From positions 4,340,501 through 4,404,500 of the forward strand of contig CAMRHE010000169.1 in assembly GCA_947044405.1 (NCBI GenBank): 64,000 nucleotides of DNA, given 5' to 3'. Made by a program: the position numbers and the translations under genes. Every line of letters begins with the position of its first letter. The stretch's first letter is position 1. Below the pieces are notes generated by a model. It was not told the DNA's origin. It saw only the letters and a list, made by a program, of their open reading frames with translations, and did no database searches. Source of the stretch: Leptodactylus fallax (Eukaryota; Chordata; Amphibia; Anura; Leptodactylidae). Below are positions 44,430 through 54,579 of the stretch, piece by piece.

Positions 44430-45616
44430 CTGGCATGTACTAAAGTTAACAGGCTTCCGGAGTCAAGCAATGCCTGGACAGGATGACCATTCACCACAAT
44501 CTTGCAGTCCTGAGGCTCAGTCTCTTGACCCAGTGCCGCAGCACAGACAGGTTCTGTGAACAAGGATGGACGCCCACCAGCATCACACTCCATCAGCTCA
44601 CAGTTGAGAGGGCAATGGGCAGCAATATGTCCCTGCTCATGGCATCTCCAGCACTGTACTAGGCCTGGTTTCTCCAGCAGAGAGTCCTGTTTGGGACTAG
44701 TGGAGTGCTTGGGAGATATTTCAGTCTTTCGCCCATGAGACCCCTCTAAAACTCTTTTCACTCCGCCTTCAGTAAATGCAACAGTCTTACCGGGAGGTGC
44801 CGTCCACCTGGTGTTCCTAGGGGGTGATCGAGCTGCAGGGACATCGCGAAGTTCTGCTTCAGTCGCAAGGAACCCTTCTACAAGGCTGACAAGTTGGTTG
44901 GCATCTTTGGGGTCTCCGTGTCCAACCCAGCGCTGCAACACAGGAGGAAGAGATCTGACGAACCAGTCTAGGACCACCTTCTCCACAATCTGTGCAAGGG
45001 TACAGGAGTCTGGTTCCAGCCATTTCTTTACCAGGTGAATAAGGTCGTACATCTGGGACCTGGCAGGTTTTTCCAAATGGTAACTCCAGGTATGCACCCG
45101 CCGGGCACGGACAGCCGTGGTCACTCCCAGCCGAGCAAGAATTTCTGCTTTCAGTTTATTATAGTCTCTGACATCCTGTTGGCAGAGGTCATAATATGCT
45201 TTCTGGGGTTCACCTGTCAGATAAGGTGCTATGACATCTTCCCAGTCAGCAGCTGGCAGTTTCTCTCGTTCAGCCACCCTTTCAAACACGGTAAGGTAGG
45301 CCTCTATATCATCATCTGGGGTCATTTTCTTCAAAGCTCTTTGCACAGCCTGCTTTACATCTCTGAGCTCCATAGGTCTCTGTGGACTAGTGATACCAGT
45401 CTCTTTGATGATGGCCAGCTGTTCCATCAATAAACGGTTGGTTTCTTGTTGTTGTATATTAGACTGCATCAGATGCTTCAGTAGCTCTTCCATATTCCGG
45501 GACTGGTCTTGTCTGGCGGCAACAGCCTTGCCCCTAGCAACCCCCGAATGCCCGCATCCTCCATCAATTGTCAGGATCTGGGGTGCTGGGTGGGCTGACA
45601 TGAACACAGACTCCAA
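44426..45616 (-). pseudogene. SCAN-like gag plus protease start of Gmr1-like element
   Basis: Met-42 (45,493, 'MEELLKHLMQ') is the likely true start; the earlier codons read through the LTR. Next comes a helical capsid region with 'YLTVFERVAEREKLP', 'WEDVIAPYLTGEPQKAY' and 'WFVRSLPPVLQRWV', which matches the SCAN-type fold known to derive from Gmr1-like gag. A CCHC knuckle 'CWRCHEQGHIAAHC' lies at 322-335. The protease begins at 'VNGHPVQALLDSGS', with catalytic D385 in a DSG triad. The frame is lost four residues after 'LTLV', within the protease, and resumes in another frame. Gag itself is open and of normal length, so it could still make particles if expressed. The long shared frame may be kept by trans-mobilisation or by youth. 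Confidence 0.82.
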
Positions 45617-45907
45617 GGTATTAGTCCAAGTATTGCGTTTTATTCACTCAAAACGCTCCTTGGTACATGCAACATAACAGAAACCGAAAAAATAAATACC
45701 TACCCGTCTGGGCTCTAACTGAACAGAAATAAGTTACCTCACCTAGAATAGGAACAAGTTCAAACAGTCAGATTGTCTTCCAGCAGTAGCCACTTTCTTT
45801 GTGGCTTTCCAGCCAAACTCCGCCACAGTCTGCTCTCCTAGCAGATTTCTTATATCCCCTTAACGAGGAGATCCCAGTCAGCTGGGTTTCTTCTAGGAGT
45901 GTCCACA
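45569..45907 (-). repeat. 5' LTR of Gmr1-like element
   Basis: Same length and ends as the other LTR; about 97% identical by eye. The target duplication is unclear: 'gtgtg' before the left LTR has a possible match at 45,910-45,914. The gag frame is open into this LTR. Confidence 0.85.
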
Positions 45908-46620
45908 AGGTGTGAACTGGAGGGGGATGGGAATGGTAGGTCCCACTACCAACCTACCCGCCATTCCATAAAAAATCCAGCCCAGTGCACACCACTTAAA
46001 TAATGCTCAGCAAACATAGTTGTCTGCTGAGAACCAAACTTTCTGGATTTCCGTCATCTCACCCATCTGAGCAACCTGAATGAGATGTACATCCCTTCCA
46101 ATATTTTTCCAGTCATCGGCTTACAATATCCTTAATAAATGTATTGTGTGCATACAAGGATTCTTCCTGCCTGCCAGCTTTTATGACTTTACAGCTTCAT
46201 GAGCAGCCAAGTATGGAAGAGGTTGACCTGTCATTGACCTCAGCTCTGTGAAACAATTCATGCTCCAGCTTTTCAGGATGAAGATGAGTTGTTCATACCC
46301 CACCTTAGGGAGTGAGAAGGGGAGATGTGGCTAAACACAAGCCTTAAGAGACTATGATACCCCACAGCTGATGTTATATCTGTGGAGTCAGCTAAGAGAG
46401 CTGGGTGTGTCCAATTCCATCTGAAGATTCTCCAAGCTCCTGAACCAAAGACTTTTAAGTACGTACGCTCCTCCCACATTACCCCACAGGATATGATGCC
46501 GTTTCAGACTAACTTTATATGTCCAGGCACAATCTGCATATTAAAGGACATGACTAGTGACGGCTCATACAGCTTTATATATGTGTAATGACAGTAACCT
46601 CTATTACAAAATTGTCTAAC
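45908..46620. other. No gene seen
   Basis: No recognisable frame, repeat ends or RNA gene. Confidence 0.5.
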
Positions 46621-46854
46621 CATTGCATAAGCAATGCTACCTCCGATGCCGCCCCTGCTACCTCTTGTGTCACCCCCTCTACCTCATAGATTGTAAGCTC
46701 TTGCGAGCAGGGCCCTCAGTCTCATGGTGTGAATTGACAATTTCTTTGTAATGTATCTTTTTTGTCTGTACTTAAACCCTACAAATTGTACAGTGCTGTA
46801 GAATATGTGGGTGCTATATAAATAAAATGTATTAATAATAATAATAATAATAAG
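46621..46854 (+). repeat. SINE-like retroposon with ATAA-rich tail (copy 1)
   Basis: 'tagattgtaagctcttgcga' leads to a 3' end 'gggtgctatataaataaaat' and an (ATA)n tail. The ending resembles the L2-type 3' hairpin that is recognised by LINE machinery. An inverted copy with the same upstream words lies at 56,417-56,612 and a shorter tail copy at about 47,303-47,362. No clear A/B box was identified, so it is called SINE-like only. Confidence 0.6.
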
Positions 46855-48496
46855 TATTGTTCTTTTTTTCATCCATTTATTTTAAGGCTGATTGCAATTT
46901 TGTGTTATTTTGTTATCTTCTCTTGTATATATAGCACTGAACCGTTTGGGTATTAAATTACCTTTTAGAAGTGTGTTTGTGTCTGACTGTTCGAGAGATG
47001 CATGTATATGTGAGCGAGGTTTCCAATGATCCAAGTCAGTGGTGATGGCAGTGTGTAGTTGGGGTTCGTAGTCTGTGTTGGGGTGCGATTTACACTCAGT
47101 TTGCAGCCTGAGTGAAGGGTGAGTGCAAGATCGAGTGAGTCTAGTGAGTTGACCCCTGACAGCCGCACCCGTGTCACGTACTAGGATGGCCCATACATGA
47201 CAATGAGAATCAGGTTCTTGGTTAATGTTTTGATAAAATTGTATAAGCCCATCTGTCAGCAACAAGGTTACCACTATTAGATAGGACCCTATACTATAAC
47301 GTTTGTAAAGCGCTGCAGAATATGATGGCGTTATAGCAGTAAGCAAAATAAATAAATAATATAATGACACACCTCTCTTTGGGTCTTGGCCTCCAATTAA
47401 TTAATGGCAAGTGTATTTTGAACTATATTACGCTTAGCATACATTATAGTCTCCACTCTGTGGATCTGAGCCTCTGAATGAATAAAGGGGGAGTTTTGAT
47501 TCTGCTTAATAACAGCCTTGGGCAGATGGATGACTGAACTGTATGGGAATGAGTATACTATACATAACGGAAGTGCACAGTTTGATAGACAATCAGGTGA
47601 TCAGTGATATGATATAAAGTTGTTGTTCAGTTGTTTCTACTGACTGCTACATACTGGGGAAAGATTCATAGAGCTATAAAAATAAGATCTTAATACACCG
47701 TACTGGATATGAGATATAATTCTCTTTGGCTCTAAGTGGAAAAAAAAGAGAAAGTAAAACATGAGAAACAATGCACCCAATCCTGGATAAGTGTTGTATA
47801 GAATCTCAGCATATTTACTGAAAAGACAATGATTCATAATAATTGTAAAATACATCTCAATCGAGTTGACGGCCTGAATAAATGCAATGTTAATTTAAAG
47901 GTGTGCTTTCTAGTGTATGCTATAGCTGTAAGAGCTCTGCTGTATTATATCTACAAATCTTATCCTCAAGCTTTACAAGGTTATAAAAGGAGACTGAGAG
48001 ATCATTGCTCTGATAACATTATGTTAAGTGAGTGAAGCATTAAATTAAAACAGATGGAAGCAAATGGAGAGAGTAGTTCAGTGAAGTCAGGTCCCTGGAG
48101 ATTCCCACTGAGAAAGCACTGGTGTTATTGATCAGCTGACAGACTGAAGACTTCATTTATGTACAGTTTATTTTGCACTATACTACACCAACGCAAGGGC
48201 AAAAAGGAAAATTAACGTGTCACTCAACATGGCAACCCTGACTCATAAGACTCAAGTCATTATTTTGTATTTCCATATAAAATGATTATAAGATGTTCTC
48301 ATCAATGTTTGTTCTCTTATACTGTAAAGAGCATTTAGTCATCTTCTCTAATTGCTAGAACGGGGTTTTGCAAAGTTTGCAAAATCATTTACCTGGATTG
48401 CTGAAGTGACACAATGACAGGTGTGCTGTAGCTGCGTGTGCAATTTTATTATCAGCCTTGCATTATCAGTCTTGTATATGTACACCATGTACACCA
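46855..48496. other. No gene; one SINE-like tail
   Basis: A tail copy ('gtaaagcgctgcagaatatg' then 'aataaataaataat') lies at 47,303-47,362. The rest is AT-rich with no recognisable coding. Confidence 0.45.
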
Positions 48497-49112
48497 CCTG
48501 AAGATTAACACGGGGAAGACCAAGGAGATGGTGGTGGACTTCCGCAAAGGCAGAAGCCCTCCTAAACCAGTGGACATCCTGGGGACGGGCATCGAGATTG
48601 TGAACACCTATAAGTACCTGGGTTTGCTCCTTAATAATAAGCTGGACTGGGCAGATCATATGGAGGCCCTGTACAGGAAGGGCCACAGCAGGCTCTACCT
48701 GCTTAGGAAACTGAGAGCCTTTGGAATCCGGGGGGCACTTCTTAGAACTTTCTTCAACTCAGTAGTGGCATCAGCCATCTTCTTTGGAGTGGCCTGCTGG
48801 GGGAGCAGTATATCAACCAGGGACAGAAATAAACTTGACAAGCTGATTAGAAGGGCCAGCTCTGTCCTGGGGAGCCCCCTGGACCCAGTGCAGGTGGTGG
48901 GTGACAGAAGGATACTGTCCGTGGTGAGCTCCATGCAGAAGAAGAAGTCCCATCCCATGCATGAGACTGTGATCGCGCTGAGCAGTACTGTCAGTGACCG
49001 ACTGCTCCACCCTAGGTGTGAGAAGGAGCGCTATCGGAAGTCTTTCCTCCCCACCGCGGTTAGGCTGTACAACCAACACCCACCTAAGCGGAGATCATTA
49101 CACACAGAGAAC
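48497..49112 (+). pseudogene. LINE reverse transcriptase C-terminal fragment
   Basis: Homology-like protein begins at 'LKINTGKTKEMVVDF' (thumb-side RT region after the active site) and continues through 'YKYLGLLLNNKLDWADH', 'RLYLLRKLRAFGI', 'FFGVACWGSS' and 'RRASSVLGSPLDPV', then 'ERYRKSFLPTAVRLYN', the usual C-terminus. It is uninterrupted over about 200 codons, so the insertion is fairly young, but the N-terminal ORF2 domains including the catalytic Asp pair are missing. The upstream in-frame codons from 48,438 are host flank. Confidence 0.8.
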
Positions 49113-49316
49113 TGAAATATCTCTCTGCCTGTTAAATCCCCCCCCCCCCCCGCTACTTCCTATCTGTCTGTCTGCTATCAAAGTAATGCCTCTTACCTTG
49201 GAACATTCCTGTACATGTTGTATTTGTATTTGTATCTGCTTATCTTTGCTGCTGTAACACACTGAATTTCCCCATTGTGGGACTATTAAAGGACTATTAT
49301 TATTATTATTATTATT
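48497..49316 (+). mobile_element. LINE of the CR1/L2/Rex group, 5'-truncated
   Basis: The 3' end of a LINE: coding part of RT followed by a short UTR with a C-run, then 'ctgaatttccccattgtggg' and an (ATT)n tail at about 49,296-49,316. The tail and the 'YKYLG...LDW' protein style are typical of this group. No endonuclease or catalytic RT part remains. Confidence 0.75.
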
Positions 49317-49564
49317 TCCAATAAACTCATAAAGAATAGATTTAATAATGATCTATCAATGGTCTTTCCAGTTTTATATTTTTAATGCACAAAGTAAAAG
49401 ACTATAAAATAAAGTCAACTAGAACTGTATTTAAAGGGGCTGTCTAGTAGATTAAAGTTGAAAATGATGACAATGACAATTGTCATTGATGACAATGTTG
49501 TAAAATATTAAAACAAGTTTTATTCACCTCAAAGATCCACTACTGTGTCTGTTCTGACAGTTCA

Positions 49565-49760
49565 GAGGTTCCCTGTCAGTCCCCCGGTGGGCCCCGAGCC
49601 CCGACTATTAGTTCTCATTTTGCCAATGCAAAGGTCAGGGGTCTGATCGGGACGGTCAAGGGCCCAATCCGGCCCCTGACCAATGGACAGTGGCCCTATC
49701 AGGACTGTCAGGGGCCCGATCCGGCCCCTGACCGTCCCGATCAGACCCCTGACCAATGGA
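49565..49760. repeat. GC-rich fold-back flanking a hAT element (left part)
   Basis: Contains 'ggtctgatcgggacggtcaa', later its inverse 'gaccgtcccgatcagacc', and two copies of 'ctgaccaatggacagtgg'. Its outer wording 'actattagt...ttttgccaatgc' reappears inverted right of the hAT element (50,780-50,815). The hAT element therefore sits inside an older palindromic repeat. Confidence 0.6.
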
Positions 49761-50029
49761 CAGTGGCGTAACGATCGTGGTCGCAAGGGCTGTGACTGCG
49801 ACCGGAGGGGTACAGGGCCCGCAGCCAGCTGGAAATGGCCGGGCCCTGGACTACCATTATAGTGGTCAGGGAAAGCCTGGTTCCCCGACCGCTATACCTA
49901 TTGTTAATGGAAAGGAGCCGGGCTCCTTTCCATTAGATGCCAGCCCAGGGGAAGTGACAAAAAATAAAAAATAAAATACTCACCTGGCTGTCCTGGGCTC
50001 AACATCGTCTCTGGAACTTTTCCGGCTCA

Positions 50030-50130
50030 CTGCAGGGGCCTGTGATTAGGCCCTAGCGGTGACATGGGACGCGCCAGCGTAATGACGTCATCGCTCCCCA
50101 CGTGACCGCTGAGGTGCAATCACAGGCCCC
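50030..50130. repeat. Hairpin centred on ATGACGTCAT
   Basis: 'ggggcctgtgatta...agcggtgacatggga' faces 'tccccacgtgaccgct...aatcacaggcccc'; the centre is gcgtaatgacgtcatcgc. Arms are about 36 bp and imperfect. Confidence 0.7.
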
Positions 50131-50281
50131 AGCGGTGACGTGGGGATCAAGGGACCAAGGAAGATGGGAAAGACAGCAGGACGGAGCGAGGATGCCACGG
50201 AGAGGTAAGACAAGGTGAGCATAAGTGTTTGCTATTTTTAATCACTTCTCTTGGGCCGTTACTTATTATATTCTGGGGTCT

Positions 50282-50567
50282 ATTATACTGTTTGGGGGGC
50301 CACTGTGAGCATATCATACTGTGTGGGGGGCCACTGCGAGCATATAATACTGTGCGGGGGCCACTGTGAGCATATAATACTGTGTGGGGGCCACTGTGAG
50401 CATATAATACTGTGTGGGGGCTACTGTGGGCATATAATACTGTGTGGGGGCCACTGTGAGCATATAATACTGTGTGGGGGCCACTGCGGAGCATATAATG
50501 GTGTGTGGGGGCTACTGTGTAGCATATAATGCTGTATGGGGGCCACTGCGGAGCATATTATACTGTC
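50282..50567. repeat. 30-bp minisatellite, about 9.5 copies
   Basis: The unit is ccactgtgagcatataatac followed by tgtgtggggg. Later copies vary (ctactgtggg, ccactgcgga) and two carry a one-base insertion. Because the unit is a multiple of three, both strands stay open and give periodic peptides (SGPHTVLYAH type); these are not genes. Confidence 0.9.
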
Positions 50568-50781
50568 CCAGTATTGTTTACATGCCGGCTGCTGTGCTGC
50601 TCATTCACCGTGTTATTGATAACTGCAGTTGTGGGTACCAAAGCTGTTTCCCTTTCAAGTATCTAAGATATTGCTGCAGCACCCATAACCGTCACTATCA
50701 AGAATTCACTCTAGGGAGGGGGTAGGGGACAAAAGTTTGCACCAGGGCCCACAAGATCTTAGTTAAGCCTCTGCCAATGCA

Positions 50782-51219
50782 TTTGCATTGGCAAAATGAT
50801 GACTAATAGTGGTCAGGGGCCGGATCGGCAACCTCGGGGGGCCCCAGGCTGCAGGCAACATTGTAATGATTAAAGATGGCCAGCTGCGACGTAGCACAGC
50901 GGCAGGAGACCATCCCTACCTTCTTGTGGACCCTCCCCCTGTAGCCTGGATCCTGATGGGCAGCCGTTGGAACCAATCCAGTTGCAGCTTGTTGCTGCAA
51001 GTGTCACTGACGTACTGACGCTGTGCGCGGTGGTGGGTTTATGCATAGGAGCCCAGACCAGCAGTGTGAAAGGTAAGTACAACTTACCCACGCAAACAAA
51101 AAAAAACAACTTTTCCCCCTATTTTGCCCCCAAATCTTTCAACTTCACTGACCACTCTGAGAACTACAACCCCCAGCAGCTGCAGATGCTCTGGGTCTGT
51201 TGAGAGTTGTAATTCCCCC
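50782..51219. other. Right part of fold-back repeat, then no gene
   Basis: 50,782-50,830 is the inverted partner of 49,600-49,650. The remainder, to the LTR, has no recognisable element or frame. Confidence 0.45.
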
Positions 51220-52069
51220 TGTGATGATTCCACTTAAATATGGCTATAACTCAAAGATGTATTTTGATCTCTGGGTATCGTATCTCCCTCTTACTTCCGT
51301 TTACTCATAATGTGCGCAGCTCTAATCCTAGGTGCATGTTGTCAGTAGTGGCAACCATGTAACAATAGGGCTTTTTATCCATCCCAGAATGGCTCCATTG
51401 AATTCCTACATAGCCCTGGGTGATCAAATACACATGCATTGTTCAGCCTGGGCTGTTGATCAGACATGGTTGATAACATATAGAAGGCATTGTGTCATTT
51501 CACTTGGTCCCATCTCCTTACAAAGAATCTTGACTTGAGTGCGTTAATCAATCAGACTTGCCGTCGCCGGTGACCTCATTCTGGGTGGTGTAATCAAGGG
51601 TATAAAAGATGAGGTAAGAGGTCAGTGAGAGAGAATACTATGATGAGACTACTAAGAGACTACTGGGATATACTGTGATGAGCATGCAGGCTGGAATGCT
51701 GTGATGCTGCTAGAAGCCTCCACTGGTTATTCACACATACCAGAGCATGTGTGAGTGTTGGATTACAGAACCACATCAAGGATATGTGTGGTAAATTAAT
51801 TATTTCACCTTTATTCCCTTTTTATTTTATGTGCTGTATATTGTTACTAGTAACTGTTAATGCTTGCATATATCTGCATATCTGTTCTGAACTGTATGTG
51901 TTAAATGTTATTACCGACCCATTTAGGGGTTAATAAATATACAAAATTTAGAAAGCTTGTCTTGTATTTATCTTGTGAACCCAGCACTCACTGGCGGTGA
52001 GTGTGGTTTTTAGTAAAGAAGTCTCAGGTGTGGGCCAACGCGGTGTTGGCGCACTGAGGATCTTTCACA
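51220..52069 (+). mobile_element. Solo LTR (copy 3), 850 bp, exact 5-bp duplication
   Basis: Starts tgtgatgattcc and ends gatctttcaca. CCCCC flanks both sides (51,215-51,219 and 52,070-52,074). A TATAAAA box lies at 51,601-51,607 and an aataaat signal near 51,931. The last 160 bp ('gacccatttaggggttaata', 'cagcactcactggcggtgag') match the 3' part of copy 1; the 5' part is diverged. No internal region adjoins. Confidence 0.82.
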
Positions 52070-52074
52070 CCCCC

Positions 52075-52339
52075 CCAGCTAATTTCTCACTGTATTGTTA
52101 TGCTGGTGCCTGCTCTAGGGCTCCAGCATAACAATACCTACGTCGCAGAAACTCCAATACTGTACTGCTATAGGGGAGACCAGTGAAGGGGACACTGTAT
52201 GGGCATACAGTGGCCCCTTCAATATTCCTCCCCGTACAGTGGCCCCTTCACTGGTCCCTTATACTGTATGGGGACCATTGATGAGGTCATTATATTGTGG
52301 GGGGGGGGGCAGTGATGGAGGCCAATAGCCTGGGGGACA
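52075..52339. repeat. GC-rich repeat words
   Basis: Phrases 'ggggaccagtgaagggg', 'tacagtggccccttcact' and 'catactgtatggggacca' recur here and near 27,190-27,300 and 28,180-28,320. No gene. Confidence 0.45.
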
Positions 52340-52772
52340 TTAAAGGGGTTGTGCAGGATAACATTTTTTTTTTTTTAATTACAAAGGCGCAGGTGAAAAA
52401 AACAAGAAAAAAAACAAACTTTCTCTCCTGTCCCCAGTGTCTCCCAGCATGGTTCGGCCTGCTGCTCTATTTTCTTACAGCGGAAGTTCCCTCTGCACGT
52501 GACTACCTGTGATGTCATGTGACCCCTGAGGCCAATCAGCAGCCTAAAGGAAGGGACTTGGGACGTCAGAGCCAGTGAGGACTTCCGGCAAAAGAAGACA
52601 GCGAAGCTGCAGGAACGGACCTTGCTGGAATCTGCTGACACCACAGCATCGCGGACAGGTGAGAATGTTTAGTATGTTTTTGTTTGTTTGTTTTTTTGTG
52701 GGGGGGGGGGATTCACCTCCCCCAGACTAATTAGAAAAAAGAAAAAAAATTATACTGGACAACCTCTTTAAA
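52340..52772. mobile_element. TTAA-type miniature element, 433 bp, complete
   Basis: Begins ttaaaggggttgtgcagg and ends ctggacaacctctttaa. The GC-rich core (cacctgtcc...ggacaggtgag) is the inverse of the core at 27,830-28,060. It also has poly(T) and poly(G) runs near the boundaries. Confidence 0.8.
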
Positions 52773-52890
52773 GTGTGGTGCATTAGGGGTATATTAACCC
52801 TTTCCCTGCCAGCCACTTATTTATACTTCCTACCAGGGTGGCTCTTCTGTAACCAATCACATATCTAATACGTCCTTACTTCTAATGACG

Positions 52891-53188
52891 ATATCTCAGG
52901 ATCCATTAGGTCTATTAAGAAGATCTGGTATTCATTTTAAAGATGAGAATCTCAGATACCAATATCTTCATAATAGCCCTTACAGTTTAGGAGCGATTCA
53001 CTGTTGAAAATGCTATTCGGCACTGAGATCACATTGCAGATCTCAATTCCCGACAGCGTATTTAACAGCTATTCGCTCCGAATTTGTAAGGGATATCATG
53101 AAGATCTTGGTATAATTTTAAAGATGAGATTCTCATCTTTAAAATGAATTCCAGATCTTCTTAAGAGACCTAATGGATCTTGAGATAT
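52891..53188. repeat. Long imperfect palindrome, arms 109 and 118 bp
   Basis: The left arm (52,891-52,999: atatctcaggatccattagg to gagcgattc) pairs with the right arm (53,071-53,188: attcgctcc to tgagatat), separated by 71 bases. Most arm positions pair, including 'ttaagaagatctgg' and 'cattttaaagatgagaatct'. The right arm also has an inner palindrome, gatgagattctcatc. No target duplication was recognised. Confidence 0.8.
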
Positions 53189-53339
53189 GGGGCTCTAAAA
53201 TTTCCTCCCCCCCTCCTGTCTCAGGAAGCATCTTAAGAGCTGCAGTAGGAGAAGGAGGGGGGAGGAGAAGCCCTGGAATCTGCACAGAGATGAGAAATGG
53301 TTATCATCATCTGTGCACAACCTGTATGTGACCCCAGGG

Positions 53340-53592
53340 GGGTAGCAGGGACTTCTGTCCAAGTTATCCCCTCTCCTATCAATCAGAGGGCATACTGCAC
53401 TTTTGCTCTTTGATTGTCACATAGAGGGATAATGTAATACCCCTCTGAGCCTTACTAGAGGGGTATTCTTATATAATACCCCAATGAACATAACCAGGAA
53501 GTTTATTGGCTCTGTGACCCAGATGTTTACCATTGTACAGGTCGCAGCGCCAAAAGAGTTGCACCAAACACTTACACAACACATACACAAAG
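53340..53592. repeat. Dispersed repeat (copy 1 of a direct pair)
   Basis: From 'acttctgtccaagttatccc' to 'cacttacacaacacataca'; matches 55,003-55,242 in the same orientation with about 10% differences by eye. No coding function is evident. Confidence 0.7.
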
Positions 53593-54579
53593 TCATCAAT
53601 AAAGTTTACATTTCACCCAATCCCTGTCCTGTCCATACCTGATCTTTATAGAGTAAAATACACCTCTAGCGATATCCGTTACACGCTAAAATAAAAGCAA
53701 AAACAATGTATGTATGTACAGTATGTATGAATTCCTCACATACTGCACTTTTTGGAAAGTACATTTTGTTTTCAGAAAGGGACTGCTTGAGCCGGCACTT
53801 TAGTGGCAAATTTGAATTTTTGTGCAATTTTTGCTTACAATCTCTGCTGAAAAGTTGCTTGAAGGTGGTTGTATATATGACATATTAAGTTGTGTTTCTA
53901 TATACAGTATGCTGTACAATCTCAAAAAAGTTAGATTTTGGTATCACAGTCACAGTTTGCTAGGTGCAGTATAGATTTTTAACATAGTGAATAACAGCAA
54001 AATCTTGCTTCTCTTCTATATCAGCGTTTTTGAGAGTACGAGCTCTTGTTGTAGTTGATGTTTGTGGTATATACTGTATAAATTGTGTACACCTTGATCT
54101 TTTATTTTAAATGTATTTTGTGTGTGAATGTAAGACTAAATAGGAGTTTTAAGTGCAAATATATGTTTTAGTGCATTTTTTCAAAAAATTATTTGCGTTT
54201 GTCACAAAGTTACATGAAGGTGGATGTGTTTATTGACAACCAATTGAGACACATGTAATCTTCAGGTTGTCTACTTTCAAAAAATATATATGTTTAGGGG
54301 TTCACTTGCTTTCCATGGTGTGTAATCCCTACATTTTATAGGATGATACTTTTTTTTTAACATTTCCAGCTTTAAAACAGATTTTTGCTCATTCCAGTTC
54401 TAGTGATTTTCTGAAGACATGTGCATGCAGGTGTAGGTGCATATAACTTTTAGTTTGTTTTCCACTTTTAGCAACTAATATACATTTATTTGCATTTTTT
54501 TTTTTTATAAAACATTCACTTTAAATCAAAATTGCATGAAGGTGCTTCATGGTCACATGAGGTGCAGGACTCCCAGTAA
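53593..54579. other. No gene seen
   Basis: AT-rich, long T runs near 54,350 and 54,498. No element ends or conserved frame were recognised. Confidence 0.5.

Larger units (their letters stand above)
43182..45907 (-). mobile_element. Gmr1-like Ty3/gypsy element with two LTRs and RT deleted
   Basis: Two direct LTRs of 339 bp each (43,182-43,520 and 45,569-45,907; about 11 differences) enclose 2.05 kb. On the minus strand the order is SCAN-like gag, zinc knuckle, aspartic protease and integrase, then the 3' LTR. Protease leading straight into integrase is the order known for Gmr1-type elements, where RT and RNase H lie after integrase. Here the integrase reading frame runs into the LTR, so its C-terminus, RT and RNase H are deleted. 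Non-autonomous. Confidence 0.83.
49761..50773. mobile_element. hAT-type element carrying a minisatellite (1,013 bp)
   Basis: The left end cagtggcgtaac and the right end, inverted, cagaggcttaac match at 10 of 12 bases. Flanking 8-mers ccaatgga (49,753-49,760) and ccaatgca (50,774-50,781) match 7 of 8, fitting a hAT duplication. Inside are a TGACGTCA-centred hairpin (about 50,030-50,130) and a 30-bp tandem repeat. No transposase. The similar wording of the flanks in the host repeat slightly weakens the duplication evidence. Confidence 0.65.

Noticed and set aside
43521..45568. A tRNA primer-binding site after the 5' LTR of the Gmr1-like element
   Set aside because: The sequence following the LTR (attgatggaggatgcggg) did not match a tRNA 3' end that I could name with confidence.
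43182..45907. Reading the integrase-first order as a rearrangement
   Set aside because: Gmr1-type elements naturally have integrase before RT, so only the downstream deletion needs explaining.
50147..50529. Two long periodic frames (plus and minus) resembling a repeat protein
   Set aside because: They follow from a 30-bp tandem repeat whose unit is divisible by three; no start context or family support.
50282..50567. CRISPR-like array
   Set aside because: The units are contiguous 30-mers without unique spacers, in eukaryotic repeat-rich DNA.
52891..53188. Palindrome as a microRNA precursor
   Set aside because: Arms are far longer than a typical precursor and no other support exists; kept only as a structural finding.
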